Assembly: GCF_003752415.1 (NCBI RefSeq) | Contig: NZ_RKHG01000001.1 | Coordinates: 2,170,001-2,234,000 of the forward strand | From: Luteococcus japonicus | Lineage (GTDB): Bacteria; Actinomycetota; Actinomycetes; Propionibacteriales; Propionibacteriaceae | DNA: 64,000 bases | Direction of reading: 5' to 3' | Shown here: piece after piece, positions 51,793-63,364 of the stretch | Layout: each line of letters starts with the position of its first letter | Numbering within the stretch: position 1 is the first letter of the stretch | The notes under the pieces: generated by a model | What the model saw: the letters and a program-made list of their open reading frames with translations, nothing else | Databases searched by the model: none | What the model was told of the DNA's origin: nothing | Program-made: the position numbers and the translations under genes

Positions 51793-52479
51793 ATGGACAT
51801 GGAGACCCGCAACCGCACGCTCTACCGCGAGATCCTGGCCCCCACCTTCCCGCCCGACGAGCTGGTCACCGAGGAGGACTTCGTCGCCCAGTTGACTGAC
51901 GGGAGCCTGCTGATGCACGTCGAGACCGGCCCCGACGGCCAGCCCGTCGCGCTCGCCGTCGCCGAGCGCTTTCCCGGCGACGTGCTGCTGCTGTCCTGGT
52001 TGGCCGTGCATCCGCAGGCTCGGGCCGGTGGCCTGGGCCGCCGCACCCTCACCCACGCCCTGGACCGCTGGCAGGCCGAGCTCGAGCCCCGGATGGTTCT
52101 GGGTGAGGTGGAGCACCCGCTGAGCATCCCCGCCCACGAGGACCACGGCGACCCCGCCGCCCGGCTGCGCTTCTACCGCCGCTTCGGGGTGCGGGCCCTG
52201 CCCGTCGCGCACGTCCAACCGTCGCTGCGCCCGGAAGGCAGGCCGGTGGAGAACCTGATGCTGTGCGTCTTCCGGGACCACGGTCTTCCGCCCGGTGACG
52301 AGGTGGAGACTGCCCCGGTGCGTCGCTTCCTGGCCGACTACCTGGACGCTCTTCCCACCCGCCGCGACGCGCTGCTGTCCTCGATCCGGACCGACCTGCT
52401 GCCCACCATCGCGCTGGATGCCGCCGTGGACCAGTTGCCCAACCAGCCAGCGAGTCCGCCCCAATCCTTGGGTGACTGA
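51793..52479 (+). CDS. GNAT family acetyltransferase
   Basis: 228 residues. The acetyl-CoA-binding core is recognisable: LLLSWLAVHPQARAGGLGRRTLTHAL (about 65-90, with the Q/RxxGxG/A-type loop ARAGGLG) and later RLRFYRRFGVRAL. The substrate is unknown. ATG 51793 and 51799 are both possible. 52480-52643 after it holds an open frame encoding one hydrophobic segment without a normal start codon. Confidence 0.75.
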   Translation: MDMETRNRTLYREILAPTFPPDELVTEEDFVAQLTDGSLLMHVETGPDGQPVALAVAERFPGDVLLLSWLAVHPQARAGGLGRRTLTHALDRWQAELEPRMVLGEVEHPLSIPAHEDHGDPAARLRFYRRFGVRALPVAHVQPSLRPEGRPVENLMLCVFRDHGLPPGDEVETAPVRRFLADYLDALPTRRDALLSSIRTDLLPTIALDAAVDQLPNQPASPPQSLGD

Positions 52480-52643
52480 CACTTCAGCCCAGCAACTGCA
52501 CCATCGCCTGGCGGCCATGGCTGGGGGTCTCGCTGGGCGTCTGCCTGCTCGTGGTGATGTGTGCGCCGCTGGTGAGCGTCGTCGGCTATGAGGCCCTGGG
52601 CCACCAGCACCGGGCCGAGGCCCTGCAGCGCCAGACCTGACCC

Positions 52644-53267
52644 TCAGCGAGCCCTGCGACGGGCGCGCACCACCACGTCCTGCGCGTGGTGGGCGCCCTG
52701 GCCGGTGGCGACGTGCCGGTCCCGCAGCTCGTCGGTGACCAGATCCCAGCCGTCGCGTCCGCGCACCGCGGCGGCGATGTCGGCGGGGAAGAGCAGCTCG
52801 ACCTCCTGGGCCGCGTCGTGCTCCTCCATTCCGGCATGGTGCACGAAGAGCAGGTGTCCGCCGGGCGCCACGAGGCCGAAGAGCTTGTCCAGCGCGGAGC
52901 CACCGTCGGCCGGAAGCACCGGGTACATGGCGCTGACCAGCTCGAATCCACCGGCCGGCAGCGTCGCGTCGGAGAAGGCCGCGGCGAGGCCCGTGACGGC
53001 CACTCCGGCGGCCTGGGCCGCGGTCAGGGTGCGCTCCACGGCGCGTGCCGAGATGTCCAGCGAGGTGACCTGCCATCCGCGGGAGGCCAGCCAGACCGAG
53101 TCGGCCCCCTCACCGCAGCCGATGTCCAGGGCACGCCCGGCCGGAAGTGCCGCGGCCTCGTCCACCAGGGCCTGGTTGGGATTCCCGCTCCACATCGGCT
53201 CCCCGGAATAGCGCTCGTCCCACTCGGCGGCGGTGGTGGGGTGGTGCGGAGCGTGGTCCTGGTGCAT
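52644..53267 (-). CDS. Class I SAM-dependent methyltransferase
   Basis: 207 residues. Motif I ALDIGCGEGADSVWLASRGWQV (about 46-67), an acidic residue after strand 2 (SLDIS), and motif-post I regions are typical. The N-terminal WDERYSGEPMWSGNPNQALV is found in a common actinobacterial subgroup related to thiopurine/tellurite-type methyltransferases. Target unknown. Confidence 0.85.
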   Translation of the reverse strand: MHQDHAPHHPTTAAEWDERYSGEPMWSGNPNQALVDEAAALPAGRALDIGCGEGADSVWLASRGWQVTSLDISARAVERTLTAAQAAGVAVTGLAAAFSDATLPAGGFELVSAMYPVLPADGGSALDKLFGLVAPGGHLLFVHHAGMEEHDAAQEVELLFPADIAAAVRGRDGWDLVTDELRDRHVATGQGAHHAQDVVVRARRRAR

Positions 53268-53360
53268 TGCTTCATCCTACGAGCCGAGCGAGATTCCACC
53301 GGCCGCGAACACCGGCCCCGCCGGCTTGGCCACCGCGCCCGGAGCTGATCGGGTGGAGTC

Positions 53361-53872
53361 ATGCTCGAAGCCGTCGCGAAGACCGCAGAAGGAAAGCGCC
53401 TGGCCCAGTCGGCCAGCCAGGACTCGGCCTGGCGCCGCTGGGGGCCCTATGTGTCCTCGCGACAGTGGGGCACGGTGCGGGAGGACTACTCGGCGGACGG
53501 GGCCGCGTGGGCGGACTTCCCCTTCGACCAGGCCCACACCCGCGCGTACCGCTGGGGCGAGGACGGCTTGGCCGGGATCTGTGACCGCTACGGCTTCCTC
53601 AACCTGGCCGTCGCCCTGTGGAATGGGCACGATGACCGGCTCAAGGAGCGCCTGTTCGGCCTGACGGGTCCGGAGGGCAACCACGGCGAGGACGTCAAGG
53701 AGTACTACTGGCACCTGGACGCCACGCCCACCCACTTGTGGGCGCAGTTCCTCTACCGCTACCCGCAGGCAGCCTTCCCCTACCAGCAGCTGCGCGAGGC
53801 CAACCGCGAGCGCGGCTACGAGGTGGACGAGTACGAGCTGACGGACTCCGGCGTGCTGGACGGCAATGGCGG
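53361..53872 (+). pseudogene. Truncated MGH1-like glycoside hydrolase (glucosidase) gene
   Basis: The first about 168 codons read as the start of a large family of about 880 residues: [86 protein letters not shown]. After about 53870 the frame becomes unrelated sequence, and a different gene begins at 54103. About 80% of the gene is missing, so a deletion has fused its 5' part to other DNA. Confidence 0.7.
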
Positions 53873-54102
53873 CGCACATGATCTGCCGTCGTGCCAGCGA
53901 GTCCGGGGACAAGGGCCCGCGGTCCGCGGCGGTCAGCACACCCGCGGAGAATCCCCAACCGGGGTCCGCGCCGCAGGAGTGAGCGGGAGCGTCGACCCTC
54001 CCCGCGGGGCGAAGGTGTGGTTGAGGGTGGTGGGGTCCGCATTTGGAGAAGCTGCGGGTCACCTGAGAAACTCTCATGTACACCCCCTCTGGATGGAGTT
54101 CC

Positions 54103-55014
54103 GTGATCGCTCGACTTCCGCGTGTCGCGGCCGCAATCGCTGGCCTCGCGACGATGGCGGCCACCCTGGCGCCCACCGCGGCGGACGGTATCACTTCGTC
54201 GAGCACCGTCCAGGCTCCACGGGTGGCTGCCCAGCCCGTCCGCCCCGTGAAGGCCACCGGCCCGTCGGCCGCGGACCCGGTGCTCGGGATCCCCAAGCCC
54301 TGCAAGCCGCAGCACGCCTGGCCGGCCGGTGCGCGCCCGGCCGAGGTGAAGCGCCAGCTGGCCGCCAACACGGGCATCCAGCTGGTGGGTGCCGGCTGGG
54401 ATGACCCGAAGAATGCCCCGATGGTCAAGATCATCTGGGAGACCCTCGAGGCACTGGACTGCACCAGCTACCTCGACGTGGTGAAGAAGAGCAATCCAGG
54501 TTTCGCGATCAATGCCGCCCACATCAGCGGCTGGGCCTTCGGCGACTGGGGTCTGACCAGGCCCAATGCCGTCACCCTCGACGTCTACAAGTGGCACGAG
54601 CCCTACAAGGCCGGTGACCGCGGGCGCCTGGTGCGCCTGGTGGTGCACGAGATCGGCCATGCCTGGAGCCAGACCCCACAGGCGAAGCGGGCCTATGACC
54701 GCTTCGGCCAGCTCTACGCCCGCACCGGCAACTTCAGCGACTACGGCCGCGGCAGCGTCAACGAGAACTTCAGCGAGGTCGTCGGCTACTACGTCGCCCG
54801 GTGTGCCGCCGGAAATCCCTATGCCCGGGCGGTGCGCAACAAGGGACAGTTCGACGCCTACTACCGGCTGGTCCGGGACGAGGTCTTCGCGGGACGCGAG
54901 TTCGGCCCGGCCGTCGGCCAGACCCCCAACTGCTCGCTGGCGCCCACCAGGCCGCGGCAGCTGGCGCAGTCCGTCGGGGCCCGTCGGGTGCTCAAGGAGA
55001 AGCTCGACCACTGA
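54103..55014 (+). CDS. Secreted zincin-like metalloprotease, unknown family
   Basis: 303 residues. A signal peptide (about 1-28, ending near TAADG) precedes a mature domain with HExxH in [12 protein letters not shown] (His182, His186) and a downstream [11 protein letters not shown] in which Glu221 or Glu225 could be the third zinc ligand, as in gluzincins. Two or more cysteines (PKPCKPQ, LDCTS, ARCAAG, PNCS) suit an exported protein. GTG 54103 (GGATGGAG upstream) gives a good signal peptide; ATG 54076 would add nine residues. Substrate unknown. Confidence 0.65.
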   Translation: MIARLPRVAAAIAGLATMAATLAPTAADGITSSSTVQAPRVAAQPVRPVKATGPSAADPVLGIPKPCKPQHAWPAGARPAEVKRQLAANTGIQLVGAGWDDPKNAPMVKIIWETLEALDCTSYLDVVKKSNPGFAINAAHISGWAFGDWGLTRPNAVTLDVYKWHEPYKAGDRGRLVRLVVHEIGHAWSQTPQAKRAYDRFGQLYARTGNFSDYGRGSVNENFSEVVGYYVARCAAGNPYARAVRNKGQFDAYYRLVRDEVFAGREFGPAVGQTPNCSLAPTRPRQLAQSVGARRVLKEKLDH

Positions 55015-55091
55015 GCGGCCGGTGGCTCGGCGGCTTGTCCTGGCGCGTCACAATGGATGGGAAAGCACCCCCTTTCCCAAGGAGCACAGCC

Positions 55092-56141
55092 ATGCCAGAA
55101 GTCCTCGCCTACGCCACCGATGACAAGTCCTGTCAGTTCCACAAGACCACCATCACCCGTCGTGAGCCCGGTGCCACCGAGGTCTTCTTCGAGGTGAAGT
55201 ACGCCGGCATCTGCCACTCGGACATCCACACCGCGCGTGAGGAGTGGGGTCCGGTCACCTTCCCGCTGGTTCCCGGCCACGAGCTGGCCGGCATCGTCAC
55301 CCAGGTGGGTTCCGAGGTCACCAAGTTCGCCGTCGGCGACAAGGTGGGCGTCGGCTGCTTCGTCGACTCGTGCGGTGAGTGCGAGTTCTGCCAGCAGGGC
55401 CAGGAGCAGTTCTGCACCAGCACCGAGAAGCCCGTCGTGATGACCTATGCCTCCACCGGACGCGACGGCCTGCCGACCGCCGGCGGCTACAGCCAGGGCA
55501 TCACCGTCGAGCAGGACTACGTGTGCCGCATTCCCGACGAGATCCCCTTCGAGGCCGCCGCCCCGCTGCTGTGCGCCGGCATCACCACCTACTCGCCGCT
55601 GAAGCGTTGGGGCGCGGGCCCCGGCAAGAAGGTCGCCGTGGTGGGCATGGGTGGCCTGGGCCACATGGGTGTGCAGATCGCCGCCGCGATGGGTGCCGAG
55701 GTCAGTGTCATCAGCCAGACCATGAGCAAGGAGGCCGACGGCAAGAAGTTCGGAGCCAGCCACTACTACGCCACCAGCGAGGAGGGCACGCTGGACAAGC
55801 TGCGCGGCACCTTCGACATGGTGCTGTCCACCATCTCCGCGGGCTATGACGTCGACGCCCTGCTGGGCACCCTCAAGGTGGGTGGTGCGCTGGTGAACGT
55901 CGGTGCCCCGGAGAAGCCGGTGGATGTCGCCGTGTTCAGCCTGATCGTCGGCAACAAGATCTTCGCCGGCTCGAACATCGGTGGCATCGCCGAGACCCAG
56001 GAGATGCTCGACTTCTGCGCCGAGCACGGCATCGCGCCGCAGGTGGAGATCATCGGCGGTGAGGACATCACCGAGGCCTACGACAAGGTCGTGGCCTCCA
56101 AGGTGCGCTACCGGTACGTGATCGACACCTCCACCTTCTGA
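55092..56141 (+). CDS. Zinc-dependent alcohol dehydrogenase, NADP type (YahK/CAD-like)
   Basis: 349 residues, medium-chain dehydrogenase: catalytic zinc site ICHSDIHTAREEW and PGHELAG, structural zinc CGECEFCQQGQEQFC, Rossmann GMGGLGHMGVQ. It resembles the YahK/cinnamyl-alcohol-type aldehyde reductases. AAGGAG (about 55079-55084) sets ATG 55092. A strong terminator hairpin follows the gene. Confidence 0.9.
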   Translation: MPEVLAYATDDKSCQFHKTTITRREPGATEVFFEVKYAGICHSDIHTAREEWGPVTFPLVPGHELAGIVTQVGSEVTKFAVGDKVGVGCFVDSCGECEFCQQGQEQFCTSTEKPVVMTYASTGRDGLPTAGGYSQGITVEQDYVCRIPDEIPFEAAAPLLCAGITTYSPLKRWGAGPGKKVAVVGMGGLGHMGVQIAAAMGAEVSVISQTMSKEADGKKFGASHYYATSEEGTLDKLRGTFDMVLSTISAGYDVDALLGTLKVGGALVNVGAPEKPVDVAVFSLIVGNKIFAGSNIGGIAETQEMLDFCAEHGIAPQVEIIGGEDITEAYDKVVASKVRYRYVIDTSTF

Positions 56142-56169
56142 TCCTGCCCCGTCCAGACGTGGTGACATG

Positions 56170-56209
56170 ACTGGTGCCCGCACTCCGGCTTGGGAGTGCG
56201 GGCACCAGT
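56170..56209 (+). terminator. Strong terminator hairpin after the alcohol dehydrogenase gene
   Basis: A perfect 17-bp stem (56170-56186 with 56193-56209) encloses a 6-nt loop, GGCTTG, about 30 nt after the stop codon. A T-rich tail is lacking (GCTCTGTC follows), as is common in GC-rich genomes. Confidence 0.75.
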
Positions 56210-56303
56210 GCTCTGTCGGGTCAGATGGAGGAGGCGCTCTTCTCGCCGTCTGCCCTGCGGACCCAGTCGCCGTCCACCATGGGGTGGCGGCACGATGAGC
56301 ACC

Positions 56304-57208
56304 ATGTCCGAAGACGACGAAGCCCCGAGCGGGCCCTGACAGACGCATGACGCCCGGCTCGCCTCCTTGCTCACCCTCATGATGACCGGGGTGGTTGTCG
56401 TCCACAGCTGTCTGTCCACGTTTGGGCAGGTCAACTATCCCTTCTCGCCGGTGGGGCACGCACTGTCCGTGATCTTGTCGATCATTGCCGGAGCGCTCTA
56501 CCTGCGTATCGACCGGCAGACCTGGGATGGGGAGACAAGCCATCTCTGGCTCGCAAGGGTGGCCTTGCTCATCTGCTGCCTGCTCCTGCTGGTGGGCATC
56601 ATCGGGTCGCCGATGATCTTCATGGCGGCGGTGGCCCTGTACCTCGGGCAGGAAGGGGGGTGGCAACGGTGGGTGGCCCTCGGAACCGGGATCCTCTGCA
56701 TCCTCGGCTTTCTCCTTCTGTCGCTGTACTTCCTCGACTACTGGCCCGACCGGGTGGCCCTTGCGATCATGATCTGGTTTCCCGGGCTGATCCTGTACGT
56801 GCTCTCCCGCCTGAGGGCTCGTCGTGGCGATCTGCCTCGGCTGCACGAGCGTGCTGTCCGCGCTGTGCCTGGCCTTTCTCACAACGCATGGTCTGGGCCT
56901 GGATGCCGCCCTCCGTGTGTGGTTCAACTGTCTCCTGTTGACCTGCTTCGTGACGCCGCTCGTCTCCTGGGCCACGACCAGGGTGGGAACCTCAGTAGCC
57001 GGAGCCCCCAGTATTTTCGGGATCATCGTCGGCATCCTGATCGGCGGGACTGGCCTGATCGATCGGCTCTGGCCCGTCGCGCCGTGGCCTTGGGGAATGC
57101 TCCTCCGCGGCCTGCCCGTTCTCGGCGCAGCCACGGCGTCCCTCACCATGGGGCTGATCGCCACCCGATGTCTGGCCGCAGCAGTGTGCGGCTGGCCCTG
57201 GCCGACAA
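56304..57208 (+). pseudogene. Decayed multi-span membrane protein gene
   Basis: From ATG 56304 the frame reads MSEDDEAPSGP, hits an in-frame TGA at 56337-56339, then continues with clear membrane segments (LLTLMMTGVVVVH, VALLICCLLLLVGIIG, ILCILGFLLLSLYFL). Near 56815-56830 the hydrophobic sequence moves to another frame (AICLGCTSVLSALCLAFLTT, PSIFGIIVGILIGG, SLTMGLIATRCLAAAV) until about 57208, without a stop before the convergent vanZ-like gene. One nonsense change, one frameshift and a lost 3' end indicate inactivation. Family not recognised. Confidence 0.6.
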
Positions 57209-57216
57209 CTGATCGC

Positions 57217-57600
57217 TCAGTGGCACCGGCGCCCCAAACGCGGGGTGGTCCACGCGGCCAGCGCAATCCCGAGGCAGTCTGCGGCGACGTCGAGGGGGGA
57301 GCCACTGCGGCCGGGAACCAGCTGCCACTGGATGAACTCGCTGGCCACCGCATGAGCCACGCTGAGGCCCACCACCCCGGCGCGCTGTACGCCGGCCAGC
57401 AGGAAGAGTCCGGCGACACCGCCGAACATGCACAGGTGCACCAGCTTGTCGGACAGCGCGAAACTGACCGGAGTGGGCGGCCGGGTGCTGTAGAGCAACC
57501 AGATCTGCAGGGCCAGAGCGGCGAGGGCGAGGGTCAGCCAGACGGGTCGCACCGTGCGGGGGCGTGCGGGCATGGAGAGGGGCGGCTGGCTGGACGTCAT
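57217..57600 (-). CDS. VanZ family membrane protein
   Basis: 127 residues. The conserved DKLVHLCMFGGVAGLFLLAG and ASEFIQWQLVPGRSGSPLDVAADCLG (with the SPLD.AADxxG signature) mark a VanZ-like protein with three to four membrane segments. Function is unclear outside teicoplanin resistance loci. Confidence 0.8.
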   Translation of the reverse strand: MTSSQPPLSMPARPRTVRPVWLTLALAALALQIWLLYSTRPPTPVSFALSDKLVHLCMFGGVAGLFLLAGVQRAGVVGLSVAHAVASEFIQWQLVPGRSGSPLDVAADCLGIALAAWTTPRLGRRCH

Positions 57601-57635
57601 CCTTCCAGTCTGCCGCCCTTGCCCTGAGGGAGAGC

Positions 57636-58121
57636 TCAGCGCTTCTGCGCCTTGCGGACCTCTTCGGTGTGCGCATGGATGGCCGTGCTGATTCCGGACA
57701 GCAGGGCGATGGTGCGCTCGGCCTCCTCCGGGGTGACGTCCTTCGTCGCCTCGCGCAGCACGGTGTACAGCGGGTCGAAGAAGGCATCGACGGCGTTGAC
57801 GCCCTTCTTGGAGGTGGACAGCAGCACCTTGCGGCGGTCCTGCGGATCCGTCTCGCGGGTCACGTGGCCGGACTGGAAGAGGCGCTCCACCAGATAGGTG
57901 ACGGCGCCACTGCTCAGGTTCAGGCAGGAGGCCAGCTCGCCGGCCGTCAGGCTGCGCTTCTCGAACTCGGCGACGCGGATCAGGAGCAGCGCCCGGAAGT
58001 CGGTCAGGTAGATGCCCCGTTCCTCCGCGTAGGCATGGCTGAGGTGCTCACTGGCGCCGCACAGGCGTCGCAGCTCACGGGTGAGCTGCAGGACATGGGG
58101 GCTGGATTCTGGGAGCTGCAC
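57636..58121 (-). CDS. MarR family regulator
   Basis: 161 residues. Winged helix LTAGELASCLNLSSGAVTYLVERLFQSGHV (about 58-87), wing TRETDPQDRRKVLLST, then a C-terminal helix. The upstream interval carries nested inverted repeats that may be its operator. It precedes vanZ by 35 nt on the same strand, so the two could form a unit. Confidence 0.85.
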   Translation of the reverse strand: MQLPESSPHVLQLTRELRRLCGASEHLSHAYAEERGIYLTDFRALLLIRVAEFEKRSLTAGELASCLNLSSGAVTYLVERLFQSGHVTRETDPQDRRKVLLSTSKKGVNAVDAFFDPLYTVLREATKDVTPEEAERTIALLSGISTAIHAHTEEVRKAQKR

Positions 58122-58182
58122 CAGACAAGGCTAGCGACGCAAGTGATGAGAGAACGACTCGGCGCCGTGTTTAGCTTCATTC

Positions 58183-58200
58183 AACTGTTCAGTTCCTGAA
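58183..58200. promoter_or_regulatory. Nested inverted repeats upstream of the MarR gene
   Basis: AACTG-TT-CAGTT (58183-58194) overlaps TTCAG-TTC-CTGAA (58188-58200). They lie 60-80 bp upstream of the leftward MarR start, in the gap to the mutarotase stop, a fitting place for autoregulation. Confidence 0.45.
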
Positions 58201-58246
58201 GAGTGCCCATCCGCCAGTGGTGCAAAATCACCTGGGTCTGAGAAGT

Positions 58247-59128
58247 TCAGTGGTTGTCGAAATCTTCCGACGTGATGCGCACCTGCATCGTGTGGCTCTC
58301 GCCGGGTGCCAGGTAAATGCTCTCGGCAAGGCAATTTGCCGTCTCGACGCAGCACATTTCCGGCCATTCCTCCGCGCCGAAATCGGGCATGGCGGCAGCC
58401 TTGTCCGTCCATGGATTCCAGATCACGGTGTTGGCGGAACCCGTCTTCTCCACCCTGAGGCGGCGTGGGTGAACCGGGTCCGTGATATAGGCGGTCTTCG
58501 TGGAAAGGTAGACCCGATCCGTTTCACTGGTGAAATGCACCGCCCCCTGCTGCACCTTCTGTTGGTCGTCGAGCTTGTCCAGGTAGCTGTCCTGGTCCAG
58601 CCCGTCGATGCTGACCTTGCGGGCATCACCGACCGACAGGTAGGTGTGCAGGGCCTCCTCGTAGTCGAAGGGCTGCGTACCGGCCGTGACGGTCAGGCTG
58701 ACCGTGAGGGCATGACCCATGGTGACGTCGAGGCGAGCCGTGAAGTCCTCCGCGTCATGCTGGTCACCACTCAACCCGAGGGCGAGCCGCGCCTCGCCGG
58801 TCTCATCGGCCTCGGCCTCCAACAGGGTCCACGGGGTGATCCGAGCGAACCCGTGGGCCGGCGTCAGGTCGCCCGCACGGCCCGGCCCGAACCACGGGAA
58901 GCAGATCGGGATGCCGCCACGGACTGCCTTGCCGGTCTGGAAATTGGAGTGCTTGCTCATCCACAGCACCGGGTCGGCGCCGGCCGGGGTCCACTCGGCG
59001 ACGTGCGCGCCGTTGGCGTAGACCAGGACGGTACCCAGGGCGGTCTCGATCCGGAAGGCATCCAGACCGTTCTCGGTGACGGCGGTGATGCCCTGGGGCA
59101 GGTGGTCGGCGCTCTGCTCGATGCTCAT
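58247..59128 (-). CDS. D-hexose-6-phosphate mutarotase
   Basis: 293 residues of the aldose-1-epimerase fold, glucose-6-phosphate 1-epimerase group (YeaD type): RGGIPICFPWFGPG (about 69-82), AHGFARITPWTL with catalytic His, EEALHTYLSVGD, and TVIWNPWTDKAAAMPDFG. It equilibrates anomers of hexose 6-phosphates. Stand-alone gene. Confidence 0.9.
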   Translation of the reverse strand: MSIEQSADHLPQGITAVTENGLDAFRIETALGTVLVYANGAHVAEWTPAGADPVLWMSKHSNFQTGKAVRGGIPICFPWFGPGRAGDLTPAHGFARITPWTLLEAEADETGEARLALGLSGDQHDAEDFTARLDVTMGHALTVSLTVTAGTQPFDYEEALHTYLSVGDARKVSIDGLDQDSYLDKLDDQQKVQQGAVHFTSETDRVYLSTKTAYITDPVHPRRLRVEKTGSANTVIWNPWTDKAAAMPDFGAEEWPEMCCVETANCLAESIYLAPGESHTMQVRITSEDFDNH

Positions 59129-59213
59129 GCCTCGAAACTACCCGCCTCCCGTGCTCTGGGGAGGGTCGCCGGGAGTTGCCTTGGTTCAAGGGCCCATCTG
59201 GTTCACTTGACGG

Positions 59214-61571
<2,358 letters not shown>

Positions 61572-61992
61572 GGCCCGTCCCCGATCCTTGAGTTTTTCCA
61601 AGGGTCTGGTCGCCAGTCAGACCCAGCGCCCTGTGGTCCCGACAGGGTTTCACGTGAAGCACGGCCCCCACCTCAGGGCCCCCGCCCGCATGTTCGAACA
61701 TGCGGGTGGGGCCCCAAGGCTGGGGATGAGGCCCCGACGGTGCGGATCATGGTGATTCGGCGTCGAAACCGGCCCTCGCGCACCCCAGCCGGATCCCCCG
61801 CACCATCCGCCTGCTCCCGGACCACGACGCGTGACGCGACGAGATCGCCACGGCGCAGGGATCGCGGGGCGTGACGGCGCTGAGATGCCTGAAACGCAAG
61901 GACGGCGCAAGCCGGACGAAGCGTCATGAGGTGACCGGAGGTCGCCGGTATGCCCCGCGATCCCGGAGCCGTGCCCAGCCCCGGACGAGACC
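61572..61992. terminator. Convergent gap with 22-bp palindrome and 13-bp inverted repeat
   Basis: 421 bp with no credible gene between the UvrA-like and P450 genes. A perfect 22-bp palindrome at 61685-61706 (CCCGCATGTTC and its complement) is extended by GGGCC arms and can serve both transcripts as terminator. Further on, GGGATCGCGGGGC (61858-61870) is repeated in inverted form at 61952-61964, 81 bp apart. Confidence 0.5.
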
Positions 61993-63225
61993 TCAGGCGT
62001 CGCGGTCCAGCACCAGGCGGATGTTGCGCACCTCATAACCCTTGATCAGCTCGTCCCACTCGATCCCGGGCTTCGTGGCAAGCTTCACCGGCAGCCGCAG
62101 CAGGCGCTGGAGCAGCACGTCGGCCTCCTGGATGGCCAGCGAATTGCCGGGGCACTTGTGGCCACCATCGCCGAAGCTGACCACCTCCTTGCCCACGCGC
62201 GGCGGCAGCTCGCGTCCCGGACACAGCTGGAGCGCGTCGTCGCCGGCGATGGCCGGATCGGCATTGGCATTGCGGATGTGGATGTCCACCAGGGCACCCT
62301 TCGGGATGGTGCGCGTCTGGCCGTCGACGCTGACCTCCAGCGGTGCCTGCATGCGTCGGTAGAGGTGGCCGACGATGGGTTCCAGACGGAGGATCTCGAG
62401 CAGCACCTCGTAGCGTCCGGCCTTGTCCGGCGCGTTGAGGTAGCGGCTGCGCAGCTCCTCGTCCTCCAACAGCCGCCAAGTGGCCATCCCGATGTACTCG
62501 CGGGTGGTGACCATCCCTGCGGCGGCATAGGTCACGCACTCGATGAGGATCTCCAGGTCCGTGTAGCCCTCGTCGATGAGGTGGCTGATCACGTCGTCGG
62601 AGCGCTTGGCCTTGCGCGCCTTGATGGCAGGGCGGACGTCCTTGAAGTGGAAGAGCAGCATCGGCCCCTGTCCCAGCGTGGCCATCCGGATGGAGCTGAA
62701 GCGGCTGCGCAGGGTGGGCTTGTCGGAGGTGCCCTCCTGGGACGGGGGGATGGCGGGATTGGCGAAGAAGCGCTCCAGGCGGCGGCCCATGGCATCGGTG
62801 TCGCTGTCGGTCAGCCCGACCACCTGGGCGGCGACCACCACGGAGTAGCGCAGAGTCAGTTGGGACAGGTCGCAGCTGCCCGAGGTCCGGAACTCGTCGA
62901 CGAGCTGGTCCGCGTAGCCTTCCATCAGCTCGTGGTAGTTGGAGTCGACGGTCTTGGGGGCGAAGTAGCGGGCGATCGTGGCACGCTGCTTGCGATGGCC
63001 CTCGCCGTCGGCGTAGAGGATGGGCTTGCGCAGCCGGCCCATGTTGATGGCCTCCGCATTGAAGCCGGCCTGGGTGGTCTCGCGGCTGCGGAGCACCTCG
63101 CGGGCCACGCCCATGTCACGCACCTGCCACACACCATCCACCACGTCGACGCCGCCTTCGAGGGTCTCCCCGGGGTAGTTGGACTTGCGGGTGTTGTGGC
63201 CAATCGGGCATCCAGTCTGTGACAT
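61993..63225 (-). CDS. Cytochrome P450
   Basis: 410 residues. Heme loop VSFGDGGHKCPGNSLA with ligand Cys358, the ExxR of helix K (LEILRLEP), and the C-helix HRKQR. In helix I the usual acid-alcohol pair (A/G-G-x-D/E-T) reads AAGMVTTRE: the acid is Val239, with Thr240-Thr241 kept. That replaces the proton-delivery acid, so oxygen activation may differ or use peroxide. No ferredoxin or reductase gene is adjacent. The substrate is unknown. Confidence 0.88.
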   Translation of the reverse strand: MSQTGCPIGHNTRKSNYPGETLEGGVDVVDGVWQVRDMGVAREVLRSRETTQAGFNAEAINMGRLRKPILYADGEGHRKQRATIARYFAPKTVDSNYHELMEGYADQLVDEFRTSGSCDLSQLTLRYSVVVAAQVVGLTDSDTDAMGRRLERFFANPAIPPSQEGTSDKPTLRSRFSSIRMATLGQGPMLLFHFKDVRPAIKARKAKRSDDVISHLIDEGYTDLEILIECVTYAAAGMVTTREYIGMATWRLLEDEELRSRYLNAPDKAGRYEVLLEILRLEPIVGHLYRRMQAPLEVSVDGQTRTIPKGALVDIHIRNANADPAIAGDDALQLCPGRELPPRVGKEVVSFGDGGHKCPGNSLAIQEADVLLQRLLRLPVKLATKPGIEWDELIKGYEVRNIRLVLDRDA

Positions 63226-63364
63226 CGCACCATCCCCTGGTTTCAGTGGCCGAGCTGTGGCTCAATCATTGCGGAGTCGGGTGCCAGTATGGGGGGCGGG
63301 GGCGAACTCTTCAGCTCCGCTCAGGTCCTGGCGAGAGTTTGCGCGCGACGACGGTGAAGGTGCA

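Noticed and set aside
52476-52640. Open frame with one hydrophobic segment between the GNAT and methyltransferase genes
   Set aside because: No ATG, GTG or TTG start before the hydrophobic part; may be a remnant but not supportable as a gene.
54861-57419. 852-codon minus-strand open frame
   Set aside because: Antisense to the secreted protease, the alcohol dehydrogenase and the decayed gene; composition is shadow-like.
61690-61702. GTTCGAAC core as a LexA/SOS box
   Set aside because: The actinobacterial SOS box is TCGAAC-N4-GTTCGA; here the half-sites are in the opposite order and the palindrome lies in a convergent gap, not at a promoter.
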